This document shows, one piece after another, positions 7,796 through 17,027 of a DNA stretch of 56,290 nucleotides (position 1 is its first letter; every line of letters begins with the position of its first letter). The stretch covers positions 1-56,290 of the forward strand of contig CAKRLV010000015.1 of assembly GCA_934359755.1 (NCBI GenBank). The letters run 5' to 3'. The notes below the pieces were generated by a model. It was given only the letters and a program-made list of their open reading frames with translations, did no database searches and was not told the DNA's origin. Source of the stretch: an uncultured Agathobacter sp. Lineage in GTDB: Bacteria; Bacillota; Clostridia; Lachnospirales; Lachnospiraceae. The position numbers and the translations under genes are program-made.

Positions 7796-8917
7796 ATGGA
7801 AAAATCAAAAGTATATTTTACAGATTTTAGAACAGGAAACGGAGTTGGACTTCCTGAGAAATTAAAAAGGCTTTGTAGAAAAGCAGGAATCATGAACATG
7901 GATATGGACAACAAGTTTGTAGCAATCAAGATACATTTTGGTGAACTTGGAAATATCGCATATCTGCGTCCAAACTATGCAAAGGCGATAGCAGATTTAG
8001 TAAAGGAAGCAGGTGGAAAGCCATTCCTTACAGATTGTAATACACTATATCCAGGTTCGAGAAAGAATGCATTAGACCATCTCGACTGTGCACAGGAGAA
8101 TGGATTTAATGAGACTACTACTGGCTGCCACGTTATAATCGGCGATGGATTAAGAGGTACAGATGATATTATTGTTCCAATTGAGGGTGGTGAGTACTGC
8201 AAGGAGGCTTACATAGGAAGAGCTGTAATGGATGCGGATGTATTCATTTCACTTAACCATTTCAAGGGGCATGAGGCAACTGGATTTGGCGGAGCACTTA
8301 AGAATATCGGTATGGGATGTGGAAGCAGGGCAGGTAAAATGCATCAGCATAATCAGGGCAAGCCTGTCGTAAATGAGAAACTGTGCAGGAACTGCAAGAG
8401 ATGTTCAAAGGAATGTGGTTCAGATGCAATATTTTATGATACAGGAGTTGCAGTGATTGACCAGCAGATTTGTAAGGGCTGTGGAAGATGTATAGGTGCA
8501 TGTTCATTTGATGCAATCCATAATCCTAATGATAATGCAAATGAAATCCTCGGATGTAAGATTGCAGAATATACAAAGGCTGTAATAGATAATAGACCAA
8601 ACTTCCATGTGAGTCTGATTGTTGATGTGTCACCGAACTGTGATTGTCATTCTGAAAATGATGCACCTATTCTTCCAAATATAGGAATGTTCGCGTCATT
8701 TGACCCTGTTGCATTAGATCAGGCATGTGTTGATGCCTGTCTTAAAGCAACCCCAATGCCTAATTCGCAGCTGTCAGATAATTTAGGTAAGGCAGACTGG
8801 CATCATCATCATGATCATTTTATGGATTCAAATCCTAATGTGCGATACAAAGAGACATTAGAGCATGCTGAGAAAATTGGAGTAGGAACAAGGCAATATG
8901 AATTAGAAGTGCTATAA
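7796..8917 (+). CDS. DUF362 protein with two 4Fe-4S ferredoxin motifs
   Basis: A 373-residue cytoplasmic protein. The first half matches DUF362 (VYFTDFRTG, IHFGELGN, LNHFKGH, GFGGALKNIGMG). It is followed by two ferredoxin clusters, CRNCKRCSKEC and CKGCGRCIGAC, binding two 4Fe-4S clusters (about 195-250), and a final DUF362 part with FDPVALDQACVDAC. An unusual HHHHDH run lies near residue 340. It probably moves electrons to or from an unknown substrate. It lies 21 bases after the kinase gene with a GAGGAG ribosome site, so the two are probably cotranscribed. Confidence 0.88.
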   Translation: MEKSKVYFTDFRTGNGVGLPEKLKRLCRKAGIMNMDMDNKFVAIKIHFGELGNIAYLRPNYAKAIADLVKEAGGKPFLTDCNTLYPGSRKNALDHLDCAQENGFNETTTGCHVIIGDGLRGTDDIIVPIEGGEYCKEAYIGRAVMDADVFISLNHFKGHEATGFGGALKNIGMGCGSRAGKMHQHNQGKPVVNEKLCRNCKRCSKECGSDAIFYDTGVAVIDQQICKGCGRCIGACSFDAIHNPNDNANEILGCKIAEYTKAVIDNRPNFHVSLIVDVSPNCDCHSENDAPILPNIGMFASFDPVALDQACVDACLKATPMPNSQLSDNLGKADWHHHHDHFMDSNPNVRYKETLEHAEKIGVGTRQYELEVL

Positions 8918-8926
8918 TAATCACAA

Positions 8927-8957
8927 ATGAGGGGCAAAATAGTTTTTGATCCCTCAT
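8927..8957 (+). terminator. Hairpin after the DUF362 gene
   Basis: ATGAGGG pairs with CCCTCAT (8927-8933 with 8951-8957), with an AAAA/TTTT inner stem. There is no T-tract after it, so it may be an mRNA end-stabilising hairpin rather than a strong terminator. Confidence 0.4.
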
Positions 8958-8999
8958 ATCATAATTATGTAAAATGGTTGATAGAGATGGAGTCTGATT

Positions 9000-9896
9000 A
9001 TGGAAAATTTATCTGAAAATGAAAACACGATGCAAAAAGTGGCCAACAAAGTATCTACAGTTACTATTATTATCAATTTTGCATTGGCGGCGATGAAGCT
9101 GTTCGCAGGAATAGTCGCACATTCGAGTGCTATGATCTCGGATGCTGTACATTCGGCGTCAGATGTGTTTAGCACGATAGTAGTAATAATTGGAATAAAG
9201 CTAGCGTCGAAGGAATCTGATAAGGAGCATCCATATGGACATGAGAGACTTGAGTGTGAAGCTGCGATTATACTTGCTATGGTTCTTTTTATCACTGGTC
9301 TTGGTATTGGAATAGATGCATTTAAGAATATAATTCATGGAGATTACAATGGGCTGCAGACGCCTGGACTTCTTGCGCTTGTTGCGGCAATTATATCTAT
9401 TGTAGTCAAAGAGGCTATGTACTGGTACACGCGTTATTATGCGAAAAAGGTGGATTCAAGTGCACTTATGGCTGATGCGTGGCATCACAGATCAGATGCA
9501 TTTTCATCAGTTGGAGCACTCATTGGTATTGGAGCTTCCATGATGGGATATCCCGTTATGGATTCCATAGCCAGTCTTGTTATTTTTGTTTTCATCACAA
9601 AGGCGGCATTTGATATTTTTCAGGATGCAATGGATAAGATGGTTGATCATTCATGTGATGAAGAACTTGAAAAGCAGATGTATGAATGTGTAATAAACCA
9701 TAAGGATGTGCTTGGTATAGATTTATTGCAGACCAGAATTTTTGGAAATAAGATATATGTGGATGTAGAGATTGAAGTAGAAGCGGATTATACACTAAGG
9801 CAGGCTCATGCGATTGCTGAATCAGTGCATGACCAGATAGAAAAGGAATTTCCGAAGGTAAAACATATTATGGTTCATGTGAACCCCAAGGAATAA
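9000..9896 (+). CDS. Cation diffusion facilitator (CDF) metal exporter
   Basis: A 298-residue proton-driven efflux transporter for divalent metals such as Zn, Mn, Fe or Co. About six membrane segments occupy residues 20-210. Metal-site motifs are visible: HSSAMISDAVHSASDV in segment 2, HPYGHERLE in the following loop, and DAWHHRSDAFSSVG in segment 5. The cytoplasmic C-terminal domain (about 215-298) ends in HIMVHVNP, normal for the family. The metal cannot be told from sequence by eye. The start has GGAG 8 bases upstream. It ends in a strong terminator. Confidence 0.93.
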   Translation: MENLSENENTMQKVANKVSTVTIIINFALAAMKLFAGIVAHSSAMISDAVHSASDVFSTIVVIIGIKLASKESDKEHPYGHERLECEAAIILAMVLFITGLGIGIDAFKNIIHGDYNGLQTPGLLALVAAIISIVVKEAMYWYTRYYAKKVDSSALMADAWHHRSDAFSSVGALIGIGASMMGYPVMDSIASLVIFVFITKAAFDIFQDAMDKMVDHSCDEELEKQMYECVINHKDVLGIDLLQTRIFGNKIYVDVEIEVEADYTLRQAHAIAESVHDQIEKEFPKVKHIMVHVNPKE

Positions 9897-9951
9897 AATA
9901 TATCATTTGTGCAATATTACTATTTATTGTCACAAATGATATATTTTTTTT
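9895..9951 (+). terminator. Strong intrinsic terminator of the CDF gene
   Basis: A perfect 17-bp stem (AAAATATATCATTTGTG with its complement at 9931-9947) starts inside the stop codon of the CDF gene and runs into eight T residues. Confidence 0.9.
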
Positions 9952-9979
9952 GACTTTTTTATACATTATATAGTATACT
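9950..9979 (+). promoter_or_regulatory. Sigma-A type promoter for the TPR-GGDEF gene
   Basis: TTGACT (9950-9955), an 18-base spacer and TATACT (9974-9979) lie directly behind the preceding terminator, about 40 bases before the start codon. Confidence 0.7.
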
Positions 9980-10018
9980 AAATTAGGAATATAGTACTTG
10001 AAAAACGAGGTACACGGT

Positions 10019-13000
10019 ATGAATAATTATTACAGTGATATAATAGACAAAGTATATAGCTCAGACCATAAAATGGTTGCAATTCGTCATTATAATGACT
10101 GGCAGATTGGTACAGAAGAACTGGCAATTCTGAAAAAGGAAAAGCCTAATGTCGTTCTGCTATACAAGAACTTTGCAGAAAATCGTATAGCGGAACCATT
10201 TGATCCTTTTTTGGAATGGATAAAGGAATTATGCGTGAAGAACTCGGTTTCAATTGAGGAGTTGTTAGATGAGTGTGACGTTTATTCTTTGCATAAGGAA
10301 ATTTTGTCATCATATCTTAAGACTGGACTTGCAAAGCGGAAAGATAAGCCTCTGATAAATGAGATTGAATTTGAGAGAGAACTTTTTGAGGACGAAATAA
10401 TAAGATTATTCGTGTATCTGGCGCATAAGACGGAAGTCTGCGCTATACTTGATAATGCAAGCGTTGCAGGAATATCTACGCTGGTAATTTTGCAAAAATT
10501 ATTTGAACTATCAGATGATTCCATAGCAATAATATGTTCATATAATGAGAACGATACGGATATTGATGGAACAAAAGAAATCTGGAATTCGATAGTTGAA
10601 AGTTGGGAAGATAATGACTTACTTTTAGATGTCCTGGGCGAGGACGTGATGGAATATCATCGAAATAGAGGCTTCAGATGTTTTAGTGATTTGCTGCGAA
10701 AAGACTTAAATGTAATTAATAATCTATTTCATTTTATGTGTTTTAGCCAGGCGGAGCATTATTTAAGTACTTACTATCACAAGTTTGAGGTAGAGAAATT
10801 AATTGTAGAGCCGAATGTGAAGTTCGAATTTACAGAACTTTATGCGAACGTATCTATGTATATGCAAAAAAATGCAGAGGCACTTCTGTGTTTAAATGAC
10901 ATGCAGAAATTACTTGAGGTACTTATTGAAGACAGCTGGAAACTGCGATATCACAAGATGGCTGCCAAAATCTACATGCACAATTTCCAGCAGGACAGGG
11001 CTGCAGAACATATTAAAGAGTGCAAGAAGATTCTTGAAGGCAAAGACGATGAAGAAGCAAAGTTTGAGATAGAGTTATTAGAGCACATGGTATTTTTTCA
11101 GGGCTGGAGAGATATATGGCTCTTAAATCGAACGCTGGAAGGACTTGAGCCGTTGATATCGAAATGCATAAAGTACGGATATGATAATCATCTGGCGCAT
11201 ATTTATGTATATGCATATGACAATGAAAGCGAAAGATATGCTAATTTAGCGGGAATGGGCATGAAGATGCCACATTTCATGAAGGGTATAAAAATTGCGC
11301 AGAAAATTGGAAACTACCATTTTATGATAGAAGCATACAAGAAGAATGTTCTTCTTGCTTCTACAAATGGATATTATAATACAGCCAATTATTTCAATGA
11401 GAAAGTCAAAGAAATCTGTATTCGCTATAATCAGGCTGTTGAACTGGCAAATAGTTATAATGGCTTAGGCTACAATTGCAGTGTAATGGAGATGTACGAG
11501 AAGGCAAGCGAGAATTACAATAACGCACTTGACATATTCTTGCGCGAAAATGATATGAATTCTGTCAATGAGACAATTTATAATCTGGCAGTCAACAGCA
11601 TTCTTGCGACGGACTATGCGAAAGCGGACAGCCTTTTCCAGTTGTGTATAAAGTGTATAGCTCTTATTAAAGCGAACAGTGTAAATGCTTGTAATATCTC
11701 TAAAATATATGGTCTTAGAGCCTTTTGCAATTATAAGCTTGGTCACTATTACAACGCCATGATTAATCTGCAATATGTAGAGCAGTTTCTTGGTCATATA
11801 ATAGAGCTTGAGAACAATGATGTTAATGCGCCACATCTGTGGGATGATGATCTTGCAATATTCTATACAGTGTCAGCGCTGATGGATGAAAGAGATGGCA
11901 AAATTGAGAAAGCATATGAGAAAGTGCTTAATGCAAGAAAATACGTGGACAGAGCAGCTGGAAGCCGCTTTATGTTCCTGACGCCATATGCTTTGGTTTT
12001 TGCACGAATTGCCAGAAGGATAGGACATAAGCAGGAAGCAGTAGATGTCATAAATGAGGCAAAAAGATTTTGTCGTGAGAATAATTTCAAGCAAAGAGGT
12101 GAAATTATAGTTTCTGTCGAGAATGGAGAGCCTGTCAAACCAAAGAAACTTGATATAGGAATTAAGTGCATAAATGAGGAGGAGATAATTGAGAGAGCAA
12201 GATATATCGGTATGTCAATAGATTACAAATCCCAGAAGGTTGATTTGGAATTCTTAGGAATATGGCAGAAAGTTCTCGGTGAAAATTACCAGAATATGGA
12301 CAGGGTTCTTGATAATGCTTTTGTGACATTTGTTAATCAGTATAATCTTGATGATTTTCTTTTCATAAGAATGGAGGATGAAAGACCAATACTTAAATAC
12401 AAAATCTGTGATAAAGATATATCGGATGATGTATTGTGGGATATAGTAGATTACTTCAATGAGAGAAGAAATGCTTTTATTACCTCAAGGCTTGATAAAG
12501 GATATACAAAATATCAGAATTTTATAAATAAGTGTTTCGGCTTTAATTCCATAAGTACATTTATTGCAGTGCCGATTTTCTCAAATGAGAGACTTGATTC
12601 TGTTTTTCTGTCATCGGTACAGATGAATATGGAGTGGAATTATAAGTCGAAGAGGTATCTGTTTGATAATAATGACCTGGCTGTTTTTAGTATGCTATAT
12701 CACAATGTCATTGATTATATAAACAGAATGGATGCACAGAAGATGATTGCGAATGCCAATAAGAGGCTGCAGACGATGGCGGTAAACGATCAGCTTACAG
12801 GAATATACAACAGACAGGGGCTGGACAATATATATGCAAATGATTTCGACAAGATTGCAATTGTATATGCAGACCTTGACAATTTCAAGTACTACAATGA
12901 TACGTTTGGTCATGATGTAGGTGATAAGGTTCTTGTTGAATTCGCAAAGCTGCTGGGACAGGTTACTGACCAGAGAGCTGACGCAGTAAGATATGGTGGA

Positions 13001-13303
13001 GATGAATTTCTGCTTATTCTTTATACTGATGATAAGAACATCGTCGATGGAGCTGTTAAGAATATCTACAAAAGGCTTGTTGAATCTGAGGGGCTTGCGC
13101 AGGATATATCTAAGTCATTAGGTTACGAGATTAATATTCCAAAGGATAAGCGTTTATCATGCTCGATAGGAATTGCTATGGGAAGTGTAGATAAAGAGCA
13201 TGATAAGAAGGAGCAGATTGCAGGAATATTAAAGAAGGCTGATACGATGATGTATCGCGTGAAGCATAGCACGAAGAATTCATATATGTACTATGATTAT
13301 TAG
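10019..13303 (+). CDS. Large TPR protein with C-terminal GGDEF (diguanylate cyclase) domain
   Basis: About 1094 residues. The C-terminal 180 residues are a GGDEF domain that would make cyclic di-GMP: NDQLTGIYNRQGL, DLDNFKYYNDTFGHDVGD and an intact active-site YGGDEF near residue 993. The usual RxxD inhibitory site is absent (the aligned positions read Asp and Ala), so feedback inhibition by c-di-GMP is unlikely. The middle (about 250-700) is helical repeats of TPR type; about 740-910 looks GAF-like. The N-terminal 250 residues resemble the AAA/STAND part of MalT-like regulators but show no Walker A. I chose ATG 10019 over TTG 9998 because AGGT precedes it. No membrane segment is seen. Confidence 0.88.
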   Translation: MNNYYSDIIDKVYSSDHKMVAIRHYNDWQIGTEELAILKKEKPNVVLLYKNFAENRIAEPFDPFLEWIKELCVKNSVSIEELLDECDVYSLHKEILSSYLKTGLAKRKDKPLINEIEFERELFEDEIIRLFVYLAHKTEVCAILDNASVAGISTLVILQKLFELSDDSIAIICSYNENDTDIDGTKEIWNSIVESWEDNDLLLDVLGEDVMEYHRNRGFRCFSDLLRKDLNVINNLFHFMCFSQAEHYLSTYYHKFEVEKLIVEPNVKFEFTELYANVSMYMQKNAEALLCLNDMQKLLEVLIEDSWKLRYHKMAAKIYMHNFQQDRAAEHIKECKKILEGKDDEEAKFEIELLEHMVFFQGWRDIWLLNRTLEGLEPLISKCIKYGYDNHLAHIYVYAYDNESERYANLAGMGMKMPHFMKGIKIAQKIGNYHFMIEAYKKNVLLASTNGYYNTANYFNEKVKEICIRYNQAVELANSYNGLGYNCSVMEMYEKASENYNNALDIFLRENDMNSVNETIYNLAVNSILATDYAKADSLFQLCIKCIALIKANSVNACNISKIYGLRAFCNYKLGHYYNAMINLQYVEQFLGHIIELENNDVNAPHLWDDDLAIFYTVSALMDERDGKIEKAYEKVLNARKYVDRAAGSRFMFLTPYALVFARIARRIGHKQEAVDVINEAKRFCRENNFKQRGEIIVSVENGEPVKPKKLDIGIKCINEEEIIERARYIGMSIDYKSQKVDLEFLGIWQKVLGENYQNMDRVLDNAFVTFVNQYNLDDFLFIRMEDERPILKYKICDKDISDDVLWDIVDYFNERRNAFITSRLDKGYTKYQNFINKCFGFNSISTFIAVPIFSNERLDSVFLSSVQMNMEWNYKSKRYLFDNNDLAVFSMLYHNVIDYINRMDAQKMIANANKRLQTMAVNDQLTGIYNRQGLDNIYANDFDKIAIVYADLDNFKYYNDTFGHDVGDKVLVEFAKLLGQVTDQRADAVRYGGDEFLLILYTDDKNIVDGAVKNIYKRLVESEGLAQDISKSLGYEINIPKDKRLSCSIGIAMGSVDKEHDKKEQIAGILKKADTMMYRVKHSTKNSYMYYDY

Positions 13304-13404
13304 AAAACGTACGGTTCTAGATAAAATTTACTATTGTATGATTGGTCAGAATTAGGTACGATATAGTCAATTGGATATTTCAGACTGGAATGAAAGGAAG
13401 CGGC

Positions 13405-14013
13405 ATGAAGAATATTACACTTGACGATTTTACCAGAAGAATTGCATCTAAAGAACCTGTGCCAGGCGGCGGTGGTGCAAGTGCACTTGTTGCAGCAGTA
13501 GGAATAGCACTTGGAGATATGGTTGGTGAACTTACAGTTGGCAAGAAGAAATATGCTGATGTAGAAGAGGATATAAAGCTTCTCATGCAAAAAGCACAGA
13601 ATTTAAGAGGAAAGCTTCTTGATTGTATAAATAAGGATGCGCAGGCTTTTGAACCATTATCAAAGGCTTATTCGATACCTAAGGATGACCCATCAAGAGA
13701 TGAAGTCATGGAGAGATGTCTTAAGGATGCGGCAGCAGCACCACTTGAGATTTTTGAGCTTGTATGTGAATCTATTGAGTTGCAGAAGGAATTTGCACAG
13801 AAGGGTTCTAAGATTGTGGTATCAGATGCAGCAACAGGTGTTGCAATTTTAAAAGGAGCTATGTATGGAGCAGCAGTGAATGTGAAGGTCAATACAAAGC
13901 TTATGAAGGATAGAGAAGAGGCAATGAGAATAAATAATTATCTGGATGAGAAGATAGATACATACTCAAAGCTTTCAGACGAAATATTTAACAATATATA
14001 TGGAGGCTTTTAA
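13405..14013 (+). CDS. fchA: Formimidoyl-THF cyclodeaminase / methenyl-THF cyclohydrolase family protein
   Basis: A 202-residue helical protein of the cyclodeaminase family (FTCD C-terminal domain / FchA), acting on 5-formimino- or 5,10-methenyl-tetrahydrofolate. It shows the family start LDDFTRRIASKEPVPGGGG, with the glycine-rich folate-binding loop, and the AVNVKVN segment. The start at 13405 is chosen because AAAGGA precedes it and it gives the usual N-terminus. It is followed at once by folD, so both act in the same folate one-carbon step. It could be either a cyclodeaminase or a cyclohydrolase; the folD neighbour, which seems to lack cyclohydrolase residues, favours the second. Confidence 0.85.
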   Translation: MKNITLDDFTRRIASKEPVPGGGGASALVAAVGIALGDMVGELTVGKKKYADVEEDIKLLMQKAQNLRGKLLDCINKDAQAFEPLSKAYSIPKDDPSRDEVMERCLKDAAAAPLEIFELVCESIELQKEFAQKGSKIVVSDAATGVAILKGAMYGAAVNVKVNTKLMKDREEAMRINNYLDEKIDTYSKLSDEIFNNIYGGF

Positions 14014-14014
14014 G

Positions 14015-14869
14015 ATGGCAGAATTATTAAAGGGTGCACCAGTCGCGGAGGCTATTAACAACAGGACGATTACTGATGTAGATATGTTAAAGCAAAAGGG
14101 GATTGAGCCTACGCTGTGTATTTTGAGAGTTGGCGAAAGACCTGATGATTTGTCGTATGAGCGCACTGCAGAAAAGAGAGCACAGAAGGTTGGAGTTAAG
14201 GTCATAAAGAAGATACTGGATTTGGATTGTACCCAGGAAGAATTTGACAGGACCCTTGAAGAGATTAACAATAATCCTCTGATTCATGGAATACTGATGT
14301 TTAGACCATTGCCGAAGCCACTTGACAATGAAAAAGCAAGAAAGATGCTTAACCCGGCGAAGGACATAGATGGATGTACAGATGGTTCACTTGCAGGGGT
14401 ATTTACGAATACAGATATCGGTTTTGCACCATGCACAGCCCAGGCTGCGATAGAAATACTTAAGTATTACAACATCCCGATAGAGGGGAAAAAAGTATGC
14501 GTGATGGGTAGGTCACTTGTAATAGGAAGACCTGTCGCAATGCTTTTGATGCATGAGAATGCTACTGTTGTAAATTGTCATACGCGAACTAAAAATCCAC
14601 AGCTTATAGCAAGGGAAGCAGATATACTGATTGCAGCAGTAGGAAAGCTGCATTCAATTGATAAGGCGTTTACGAATGAGAAGCAGGTTATTATTGATGT
14701 GGGAATCAATTGGGATGAGAATATAGGTAAGATTGCAGGTGATGTAGACTTTGATGATGTAGAGCCGGCAGTTAAAGCTATTACACCAGTGCCAGGAGGC
14801 GTCGGTACAGTCACTACGTCTGTTCTTATATCTAATGTGGTGCAGGCCGCAAAAGATAGCTTTAAATAG
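14015..14869 (+). CDS. folD: FolD-type methylene-THF dehydrogenase, variant active site
   Basis: A 284-residue protein with the FolD fold: KDIDGC, the NAD(P)-binding VMGRSLVIGRPVA loop, VNCHTRTKN, VIDVGIN and ITPVPGGVGTVT. FolD normally oxidises methylene-THF and hydrolyses methenyl-THF. Here the tyrosine is kept (SYER, Y48), but the lysine four residues on is Ala52, and the glutamine of the usual VQLPLP motif is Phe96 (GILMFRPLP). Both are needed for cyclohydrolase activity in known FolD, so this protein may only be a dehydrogenase. The start is ATG 14015, one base after the fchA stop, with GGAGG inside the end of fchA. Confidence 0.93.
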   Translation: MAELLKGAPVAEAINNRTITDVDMLKQKGIEPTLCILRVGERPDDLSYERTAEKRAQKVGVKVIKKILDLDCTQEEFDRTLEEINNNPLIHGILMFRPLPKPLDNEKARKMLNPAKDIDGCTDGSLAGVFTNTDIGFAPCTAQAAIEILKYYNIPIEGKKVCVMGRSLVIGRPVAMLLMHENATVVNCHTRTKNPQLIAREADILIAAVGKLHSIDKAFTNEKQVIIDVGINWDENIGKIAGDVDFDDVEPAVKAITPVPGGVGTVTTSVLISNVVQAAKDSFK

Positions 14870-14924
14870 TCATATATATTGAGGGAATATTATATGCATG
14901 ATGAGGAAATAAAAGGAGAGAGTT

Positions 14925-16583
14925 ATGAAAAGAATTTTTACTAGTTTTATGAGAACCGTTTATTTTATTGGAGTTATATTTGCAGTTTTTTCTGTTGTTT
15001 TTTTATACAGGCCGAAGAATGTATATGCTGCAACACAGATACAGGAGACAAGTGCTGATACAAATGTTTTTCCTGACAAGTACAACACTAATCCAACGAC
15101 ACCTAAAGCTGGATTTACTACAATAGAAAAGGGGAGCACGATAAGTGTGGTAAATACTGATGGTGTTCCTATGAATATTAAATTTCAAAGTGGACAGAAC
15201 CAGGAGAAGATAAACCTTGCATATGCTAACAAAGATTTACAGGGTACGATAGTATTTGAAAATTATGACTTTTCAACTATAGGTAAGCTTGTGATTCTTG
15301 ATGTGGGTTCAAGGGAGGCGTCTAAAAAGCCGGTTAATTTTGTGTTTAAAAACTGTAAATTTGATTCATTCTCATGCCCGCGTGAACAGAGTCTGTATGT
15401 TACATATACATTTGAAAGATGCAGCTTCAAGACATTTTTTGGAAGTAATGCTTCATTTGAGAGGTGCTATTTCGGAGGTGGAATCCAGGATCGTATAATA
15501 CCATTTTGCCATATTAATCTGAATAATTGTTATATTGCAAATCCTACAAGCGAGGAGTCTAATGCTGGAGAGATTCATGTAGATGGAACACAGATATATG
15601 CATGGGATTCGACTGAGGCATATGATATACATTTTTCGGGATGCAGATTTGAAATGCCTTCCATGAAGTACCCAAATGCAGCAAAGACTTATGTGAATGC
15701 ATGTATTATGCTGTCACTGGAATATAATAGTGGACATGATATTTCATTTACAGATTGTTATCTCAATGGTGGTGGTATGAGTGTGTATGCAGGAACTAAG
15801 TATGAACAGCTGACACTCAGTAATGTAGAATTTAAGAACCTGACATTTGGATGTGCGCAGAAGTATGGATGGCTTTATCCAAGGTACAGTTCGTCGGTGG
15901 CGCTTAATCAGGATACATGGAAGTCGGCGGACTCTATATATGTAAGCAGTGTGTGGCGTGATATAGCAAATAAGCAGACAAATATTGTGGTGACTAATGA
16001 TACAAACCAGACTAGAACATTTGTGGTGTTTACACCAGACGGAAGTACATATAATTTTGAAATAGAGGCATGTCCTCTATATAAGGATTTCGGTAATAAG
16101 AAATTTGAGGATCTGCCGTTTGACAAGGTATACACGATTCCTAAGATTTACGATTGGATTGTGTGCTATGAGACCACAGGCGGAACATTTAAACAGGTAA
16201 GATACGAGAATTGGACAAGTGGAAATTTGGTTGCCATCAAAAAAGATGACATGAAGATAGGATATATTATCGAAAGACCAAAGGGAACCCCTGTTAAGAA
16301 GCTTACAAGAAGAGGGCGCAATTTAACAGTAAGATGGAAGAGCCGTAAGGGCAAGGTGACTGGCTATCAGATACAGTATTCTACAAGTCCGAAATTCACC
16401 AGGAAGACATCGAAGATTATTGTTGTAAGAAATAGCAAAAAGACATCTTACACTATCAGAAATCTTAAAAGAAACAAGCAATACTATGTCAGAATGAGGA
16501 CATATCGTAATAGAAAAATAGATAAAGACAGAAAGAATATATATAGTGGGTGGAGTAAATACCGCAAAATTACTATAAAGTAG
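14925..16583 (+). CDS. Secreted protein with C-terminal fibronectin type III domain
   Basis: A 552-residue exported protein. A signal peptide covers residues 1-36 (basic start, long hydrophobic core, cleavage likely after VYA). Residues 80-330 have repeated short beta strands with F-x-N/D-C-x-F units (FKNCKFDSF, FERCSFKTF, LNNCYIANP, FSGCRFEM, FTDCYLN), like a right-handed beta-helix with stacked cysteines. The last 95 residues are a very basic Fn3 domain (GYQIQYSTS, YYVRMRTY, SGWS). No catalytic motif is recognised. It may bind cell wall or polysaccharide. Ribosome site AAAGGAGAG is good. It does not appear part of the cobalamin operon, whose promoter lies after it. Confidence 0.75.
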   Translation: MKRIFTSFMRTVYFIGVIFAVFSVVFLYRPKNVYAATQIQETSADTNVFPDKYNTNPTTPKAGFTTIEKGSTISVVNTDGVPMNIKFQSGQNQEKINLAYANKDLQGTIVFENYDFSTIGKLVILDVGSREASKKPVNFVFKNCKFDSFSCPREQSLYVTYTFERCSFKTFFGSNASFERCYFGGGIQDRIIPFCHINLNNCYIANPTSEESNAGEIHVDGTQIYAWDSTEAYDIHFSGCRFEMPSMKYPNAAKTYVNACIMLSLEYNSGHDISFTDCYLNGGGMSVYAGTKYEQLTLSNVEFKNLTFGCAQKYGWLYPRYSSSVALNQDTWKSADSIYVSSVWRDIANKQTNIVVTNDTNQTRTFVVFTPDGSTYNFEIEACPLYKDFGNKKFEDLPFDKVYTIPKIYDWIVCYETTGGTFKQVRYENWTSGNLVAIKKDDMKIGYIIERPKGTPVKKLTRRGRNLTVRWKSRKGKVTGYQIQYSTSPKFTRKTSKIIVVRNSKKTSYTIRNLKRNKQYYVRMRTYRNRKIDKDRKNIYSGWSKYRKITIK

Positions 16584-16604
16584 AAAACAATAAATAGAAT
16601 GTAA

Positions 16605-16649
16605 GTAACTATTCAGTACAGAAATATGCGGTACCGCATATTTCGTAAG
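16605..16649 (+). repeat. Left end of palindromic element, copy A
   Basis: These 45 bases are identical to 27445-27489. They begin with GTAACTATTCAGTAC and contain the 22-bp perfect palindrome AAATATGCGGTACCGCATATTT (16622-16643). Only the left part of the element is present here; no right end follows. Confidence 0.85.
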
Positions 16650-16668
16650 GTGAAATCAAATAAATAAT

Positions 16669-16696
16669 TTGACAATGGGAATTTTTATGTTAATAT
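16669..16696 (+). promoter_or_regulatory. Promoter of the cobalamin-uptake operon
   Basis: TTGACA (16669-16674), a 16-base spacer and TAATAT (16691-16696) lie just upstream of the riboswitch. Confidence 0.6.
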
Positions 16697-16718
16697 CAGA
16701 TGTGGAATAATTTTGAAT

Positions 16719-16882
16719 AGGTGTCAGATATGTGCTATACATGATCTGGTGAAAAGGGAAACAGGTGAGAGGCCTGTGCGAACTCGTCACTGTATGCAGC
16801 GCAATACATAGCCGGTATGCCACTGGAAACGGGAAGGTGGCTGTGCAGGCTGTAAGCCAGGAGACCTGCCTGTTTATATGAC
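16719..16882 (+). ncRNA. Cobalamin (B12) riboswitch
   Basis: The region carries the conserved parts of the cobalamin aptamer: AAAGGGAA (16754-16761), GGTGAGAGGCC, the CACTGTATGCAGC segment, GCCACTGG, GGGAAGGTGG and the B12 box AAGCCAGGAGACCTGCC (16854-16870). It precedes genes for a CbiK-type chelatase and an ABC importer, the expected targets. Binding of adenosyl- or another cobalamin should reduce their expression; the hairpin at 16965 is the likely switch-off element. Confidence 0.93.
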
Positions 16883-16964
16883 TTATTAAGCCACGAGTAA
16901 TTGGTAGTTTGTCAAATTAGGAATTTTATGGAGGGAGATTTCCCCTTTTCTTTTTTGATGCAAT

Positions 16965-16999
16965 AAACTTCTGGCTTAAGGTCAGAAGTTTTCTGATTT
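16965..16999 (+). terminator. Probable riboswitch expression-platform terminator
   Basis: AAACTTCTG and CAGAAGTTT form a 9-bp hairpin followed by TCTGATTTT, between the aptamer and the first gene. It is well placed to stop transcription when cobalamin is bound. Confidence 0.6.
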
Positions 17000-17027
17000 T
17001 ATACATCAAAATTTAAAGGAGAAAAAG

